Shown one piece after another: positions 14,177-16,640 of a stretch of DNA of 16,640 bases; positions within the stretch are counted from its first letter, which is position 1, and each line of letters begins with the position of its first letter. The stretch is from UBA5336 sp039198685. Its GTDB lineage: Bacteria; Pseudomonadota; Alphaproteobacteria; Caulobacterales; Hyphomonadaceae. The notes under the pieces were generated by a model that did not search any database, was not told the origin of the DNA, and saw only the letters and a program-made list of their open reading frames with translations. The translations under genes and the position numbers were made by a program. The stretch covers positions 1 through 16,640 of the forward strand of contig JBCCTK010000067.1 in the NCBI GenBank assembly GCA_039198685.1, in the 5' to 3' direction.

Positions 14177-14639
14177 GAGATATCTCCATAGCTTCGGTCT
14201 GGTCTGACAAAAACGCGACCAGGTCTTCTATCTGCTGGCCTGTCAGAATGGTCTCTCCTTCATAATTAGGGTCGACTTGGTTCAATCCTACTCGCCGAAA
14301 GTAGGCGGGCATAATCGTGTCAGGCCAAATGATGTGCGGCGCGGTTATGCGCAGTCTCAACTGCCCGGTGCTCAGTCGTGCGCCGACGCCATCCAAGCGC
14401 GGCCCAAGATTGCCTTGAAACGGGGCATCTACGCTGGCGAGTTGGTGGCACAGCACACAGTGTCCTTGGTCACGCTCTACAAAAACCGCCTTTCCGCGAA
14501 GCGTATTGGCCCCTGTCTTAACCAGAGGGTCAGGTTGCGTATCGCCAGTGATTTCATTGATCATTTGAGACGGCTGTTCACTTTTGTCACAAGCCCCTGA
14601 ACCCATGATCAACCCCATGAGGAGGACGGCTCTGATCAT
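14160..14639 (-). CDS. soxX: Sulfur oxidation c-type cytochrome SoxX
   Basis: SoxX, the monohaem partner of SoxA. The ATG at 14639 overlaps the SoxF stop (ATGA) and gives 159 residues; a TTG-started extension to 14672 lies inside soxF. An N-terminal hydrophobic stretch ends GSGAC, with Cys17 a possible lipid site although the lipobox is weak. The haem site CVLCH is at 61-65, followed by GNLGPRLDGVGARLSTGQLRLRI and DTIMPAYF, where Met110 is the likely axial ligand, then LTGQQIEDLVAFLS. These blocks are diagnostic for SoxX. It precedes soxY in the usual XYZA order. Confidence 0.94.
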   Translation of the reverse strand: MIRAVLLMGLIMGSGACDKSEQPSQMINEITGDTQPDPLVKTGANTLRGKAVFVERDQGHCVLCHQLASVDAPFQGNLGPRLDGVGARLSTGQLRLRITAPHIIWPDTIMPAYFRRVGLNQVDPNYEGETILTGQQIEDLVAFLSDQTEAMEISHGSAG

Positions 14640-15901
14640 CCGAAGGTTTCCGAGATGATAGCGTCGAACCAAGCTTTGGCCTGGACTGCTTCCAGCTCTC
14701 GAACGAAGTCAGGTGCCGCGAGCGGACTAATGCCGCCCGCACCTTCAATCGATTGAAACTGTCCCGTTTTATTGGTGTAGGCGCCGACAATCGAGATCGC
14801 CTTTTCGGGTGATGTGAACGAGTAGCAGGTATTCACAAGGCGCGTTGGTTCCGGGGCAAGGCCGTTGAGGAGACGGGCGACCTGGATCGCGCACACTTTG
14901 CCTTGCAGGTTCGCCGAAAAGGCAGACTTCGGCATGGGCGCAGCGATCGCTGCATCGCCGATAATGTGAATATGAGATTGAAGGCTCGACTCAAAGCTTA
15001 TGGCATTGATTGGGCACCACCCTGTCGGGTCAGTCACCCCAGAGCGTTCTGCAATCAGCGCCGCTTTCTGGGGCGGGATAATATTGGCGACGTCGGCCTT
15101 GTGGGTTTCAAAGTCTGTTTCGAGAGTCATGGCTTGGGTGTCGACCCGCGAAACGCGCCCATCATCAACGGCGCTGACCCACTCCAGATGGTCAGGATAG
15201 TCCTCCGCCCAGGCCTCCTGGAAAAGCGGTTTTTTTGAGAACGTGTCCTTGGAATCCAAGATTATCAGTTTTGACTTCGGCTTTTGCGTTTTCAGATAGT
15301 GGGCAATGAGGCTTGCACGCTCATAGGGGCCTGGTGGGCACCGGTACGGCGCCTCGGGCGATGACATGTAAACCGTTCCCCCATCCTCCATGTCGACCAG
15401 CTGGCGCCGTAAGTCGTTGGTTTGGGGGCCGGCTTTCCAAGCATGGGGCATGCGAGCTGTGGCCTCTGGCGAGTAGCCTTCAATGGCGCCCCATCGAAAC
15501 ACTATGCCCGGTGCGAGGATCAGGCGGTCATAGGCGAGTACCGCGCCATCTTCTAACTCGACGGCCCGTTTAATCGGATCAACAGATCTGGCTGTCATCC
15601 GGATGTGTTCGATCCCACGACCTTCCCATCCGTTGATAGGAAATGTCTGATCAGACAGCGAACGATCGCCGCCCATGATCAAATTGCTGAACGGGCAGGA
15701 AATGTAGGCCTCTGCTGGGTCAATCAGCGTAATGGAGGCGCGGGGCAGTAACGCTTTAAGACTTCTCGCCGCTGTGGCGCCGCCAAATCCGGCACCGATC
15801 ACGACAAGTCTGGCATCGGTGCGGGCGAACGCTGCCCCTGCTGGCATAAGCGACAGAGCGCCCATTCCTGACAAAAGCGTTCTGCGGTTCAGACCGGTCA
15901 T
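14636..15901 (-). CDS. soxF: SoxF/FccB-type flavocytochrome c sulfide dehydrogenase, flavoprotein subunit
   Basis: FAD protein of the flavocytochrome c sulfide dehydrogenase family, which oxidises sulfide in the periplasm and passes electrons to a cytochrome partner. It has 421 residues. A Tat signal (NRRTLLSGMG, cleavage after AFA at about 26) is followed by the FAD motif VVIGAGFGGATAA at 33-45, ISCPFSNLIMGG at 67-78, YRCPPGPYERAS at 186-197 with Cys188, and GWCPINAISFES at 295-305 with Cys296. Cys188 and Cys296 match the redox-active pair next to the flavin in FccB. HIIGDAAIAAPMPKSAFSANLQGK is the second FAD-contact block. It overlaps the cytochrome gene upstream and soxX downstream. Whether it is better called soxF or fccB depends on the electron partner. 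Confidence 0.94.
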   Translation of the reverse strand: MTGLNRRTLLSGMGALSLMPAGAAFARTDARLVVIGAGFGGATAARSLKALLPRASITLIDPAEAYISCPFSNLIMGGDRSLSDQTFPINGWEGRGIEHIRMTARSVDPIKRAVELEDGAVLAYDRLILAPGIVFRWGAIEGYSPEATARMPHAWKAGPQTNDLRRQLVDMEDGGTVYMSSPEAPYRCPPGPYERASLIAHYLKTQKPKSKLIILDSKDTFSKKPLFQEAWAEDYPDHLEWVSAVDDGRVSRVDTQAMTLETDFETHKADVANIIPPQKAALIAERSGVTDPTGWCPINAISFESSLQSHIHIIGDAAIAAPMPKSAFSANLQGKVCAIQVARLLNGLAPEPTRLVNTCYSFTSPEKAISIVGAYTNKTGQFQSIEGAGGISPLAAPDFVRELEAVQAKAWFDAIISETFG

Positions 15902-16224
15902 GGCGCAGGGGCCTCGGCCAAGTACCCCGCGATGGCGGTGATCTGCTCATCGGAATAGGTTCTCGCCAGCCTGTGCATCACCGTGGTGCCCTCGCCGCGC
16001 TGATACTCCAGCATGAGGGCTGCCAGCTCCGATTGGCTACGGCCTGAAAAGGATGCAATCGCCGCATCGGGCCCGGCATGACAGCCACTGCACGATGCGG
16101 CAAGTGCAGCGGTGGTCGAAACCGACTCATCACTCTCGAGATCGCGAGCCGCCTGGTCGCTACATGAGGGTAGTAGGGGGATTAACCCTGCCACCAGCAC
16201 GCTCTGCAAGGATTGTGGCCTCAC
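15898..16224 (-). CDS. Monohaem c-type cytochrome, FccA/SoxE-like lipoprotein
   Basis: A 108-residue cytochrome. The start is GTG at 16224, overlapping the stop of the oxidoreductase gene as GTGA, with GAGG five bases upstream. It begins RPQSLQSVLVAGLIPLLPSC, a signal with lipobox LPSC (Cys21). The haem site CSGCH is at 45-49. FSGRSQSELAALMLEYQRG and VMHRLARTYSDEQITAIAGYLA follow, closely resembling the cytochrome subunit of flavocytochrome c; Met83 is the likely axial ligand. Placed directly before SoxF it is the probable electron acceptor of that flavoprotein. It could equally serve the molybdenum enzyme encoded just upstream, since that enzyme family often uses a membrane cytochrome. A longer frame to 16611 antisense-free but out of register with the upstream gene is rejected. 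Confidence 0.88.
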   Translation of the reverse strand: MRPQSLQSVLVAGLIPLLPSCSDQAARDLESDESVSTTAALAASCSGCHAGPDAAIASFSGRSQSELAALMLEYQRGEGTTVMHRLARTYSDEQITAIAGYLAEAPAP

Positions 16225-16640
16225 ACATCCCTCAGATTTTGGTTGCCAATCGGCAATTTGCGCACGCGTTTGCCAGTCGCCGCATAGATCGCATTGAGCA
16301 CAGCGGGCGGCGCCACTGCGATGGTGGGTTCGCCGACACCGCCCCAAAACCCGCCTGATGGCATGACGATGGTTTCGACTTCCGGCATTTCCGCAAGGGT
16401 CAGTGAGCGAAAAGTGTCGAAGTTGTCTTGTTGGATTTCGCCATCCTCGAATGTGATTTCGCCGTGAAGCATGGCAGAAAGACCATAGACAAAGGAGCCT
16501 TCCACTTGTGCTTCGATCTGTTGCGGGTTTACGGCGTTTCCGGGATCGGTGGCGGCGACGATCCGGTCTATCTTGAGGCGTCCGTCTTCGGAAACGGTTA
16601 CCTCTGCGCATGCGGCGGTATAGGAGCCGAAAGAGTGGTA
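16221..16640 (-). CDS. Isoquinoline 1-oxidoreductase/xanthine oxidase-type molybdopterin subunit, C-terminal end
   Basis: The last 139 residues of a large Mo-hydroxylase subunit (IorB-like, aldehyde oxidase/xanthine dehydrogenase family); the rest lies beyond the right edge. The visible part begins YHSFGSYTAACAEVTV, followed by GRLKIDRIVAATDPGNAVNP, QQIEAQVEGSFVYGLSAML, HGEITFEDGEIQQDNF, the block LTLAEMPEVETIVMPS, then GGVGEPTIAVAPPAVLNAI with the active-site Glu of GVGEP, and ATGKRVRKLPI. These are the diagnostic C-terminal blocks of the family. Substrates in the family range from isoquinoline and nicotinate to aldehydes, so the substrate cannot be told. An iron-sulfur subunit (IorA-like) would be expected further right. 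The stop overlaps the cytochrome start. Confidence 0.92.
   Translation of the reverse strand, partial: YHSFGSYTAACAEVTVSEDGRLKIDRIVAATDPGNAVNPQQIEAQVEGSFVYGLSAMLHGEITFEDGEIQQDNFDTFRSLTLAEMPEVETIVMPSGGFWGGVGEPTIAVAPPAVLNAIYAATGKRVRKLPIGNQNLRDV

Noticed and set aside
13541..14191. 216-codon + strand frame opposite soxZ and soxY
   Set aside because: Antisense shadow; the - strand carries SoxY and SoxZ signatures.
16225..16611. Long Arg-rich N-terminal extension of the FccA-like cytochrome
   Set aside because: It is an out-of-frame reading of the IorB-like gene on the same strand; the GTG at 16224 gives a normal lipoprotein signal.

Overview
The window (16,640 bases, moderately GC-rich) reads as a piece of an alphaproteobacterial chromosome. 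The clearest clue is the envelope and lipid A block bamA-ompH-lpxD-lpxA-lpxI-lpxB, which uses LpxI rather than LpxH for UDP-diacylglucosamine hydrolysis. I cannot name the genus from sequence alone. No tRNA, rRNA, CRISPR array, transposase or recombinase gene was seen.

Left block (1-5376, + strand): the C-terminal end of the BamA barrel, a Skp/OmpH periplasmic chaperone, then lpxD, lpxA, lpxI and lpxB, the last four joined by ATGA overlaps. fabZ, which usually sits between lpxD and lpxA, is absent. The first 258 bases are inverted relative to bamA: their reverse complement encodes the missing Asp-rich BamA loop and runs exactly in frame into the barrel strand that follows. The inverted piece is bounded by 13-bp near-perfect inverted repeats. 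This is either an invertible segment in a surface loop of an essential protein or a chimeric or assembly artefact.

Middle (5377-5973): one small putative helical protein on the - strand and about 390 bases with no recognisable gene. This is where the two oppositely oriented blocks converge.

Right block (5974-16640, all - strand, so read from right to left): the C-terminal part of an isoquinoline 1-oxidoreductase/xanthine oxidase-type molybdenum subunit, a lipoprotein c-type cytochrome, a flavocytochrome c sulfide dehydrogenase-type flavoprotein (SoxF/FccB), soxX, soxY, soxZ, soxA and a ModE-like DNA-binding protein. After a 42-base gap come an XdhC-MocA fusion, moaA, moaD, moaE, moaB, moaC, moeA and a frameshifted TauE/SafE-family (TSUP) transporter. 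Nearly all neighbours overlap or lie within about 12 bases, so this looks like one or two long, translationally coupled transcripts.

How the genes may work together (inference): SoxXA would load a reduced sulfur compound onto SoxYZ, the flavoprotein-cytochrome pair would handle sulfide or sulfane sulfur, and the TSUP protein would export a sulfur oxyanion or sulfonate. The Mo hydroxylase is supplied with cofactor by the local moa/moe genes and matured by XdhC-MocA. SoxB and SoxCD are not in the window. The SoxY sulfur-carrying tail is AACVVL instead of the usual GGCGG. The joining of a CO-dehydrogenase/xanthine-oxidase-type enzyme to a SoxXYZA-SoxF core is the most likely undescribed system here.
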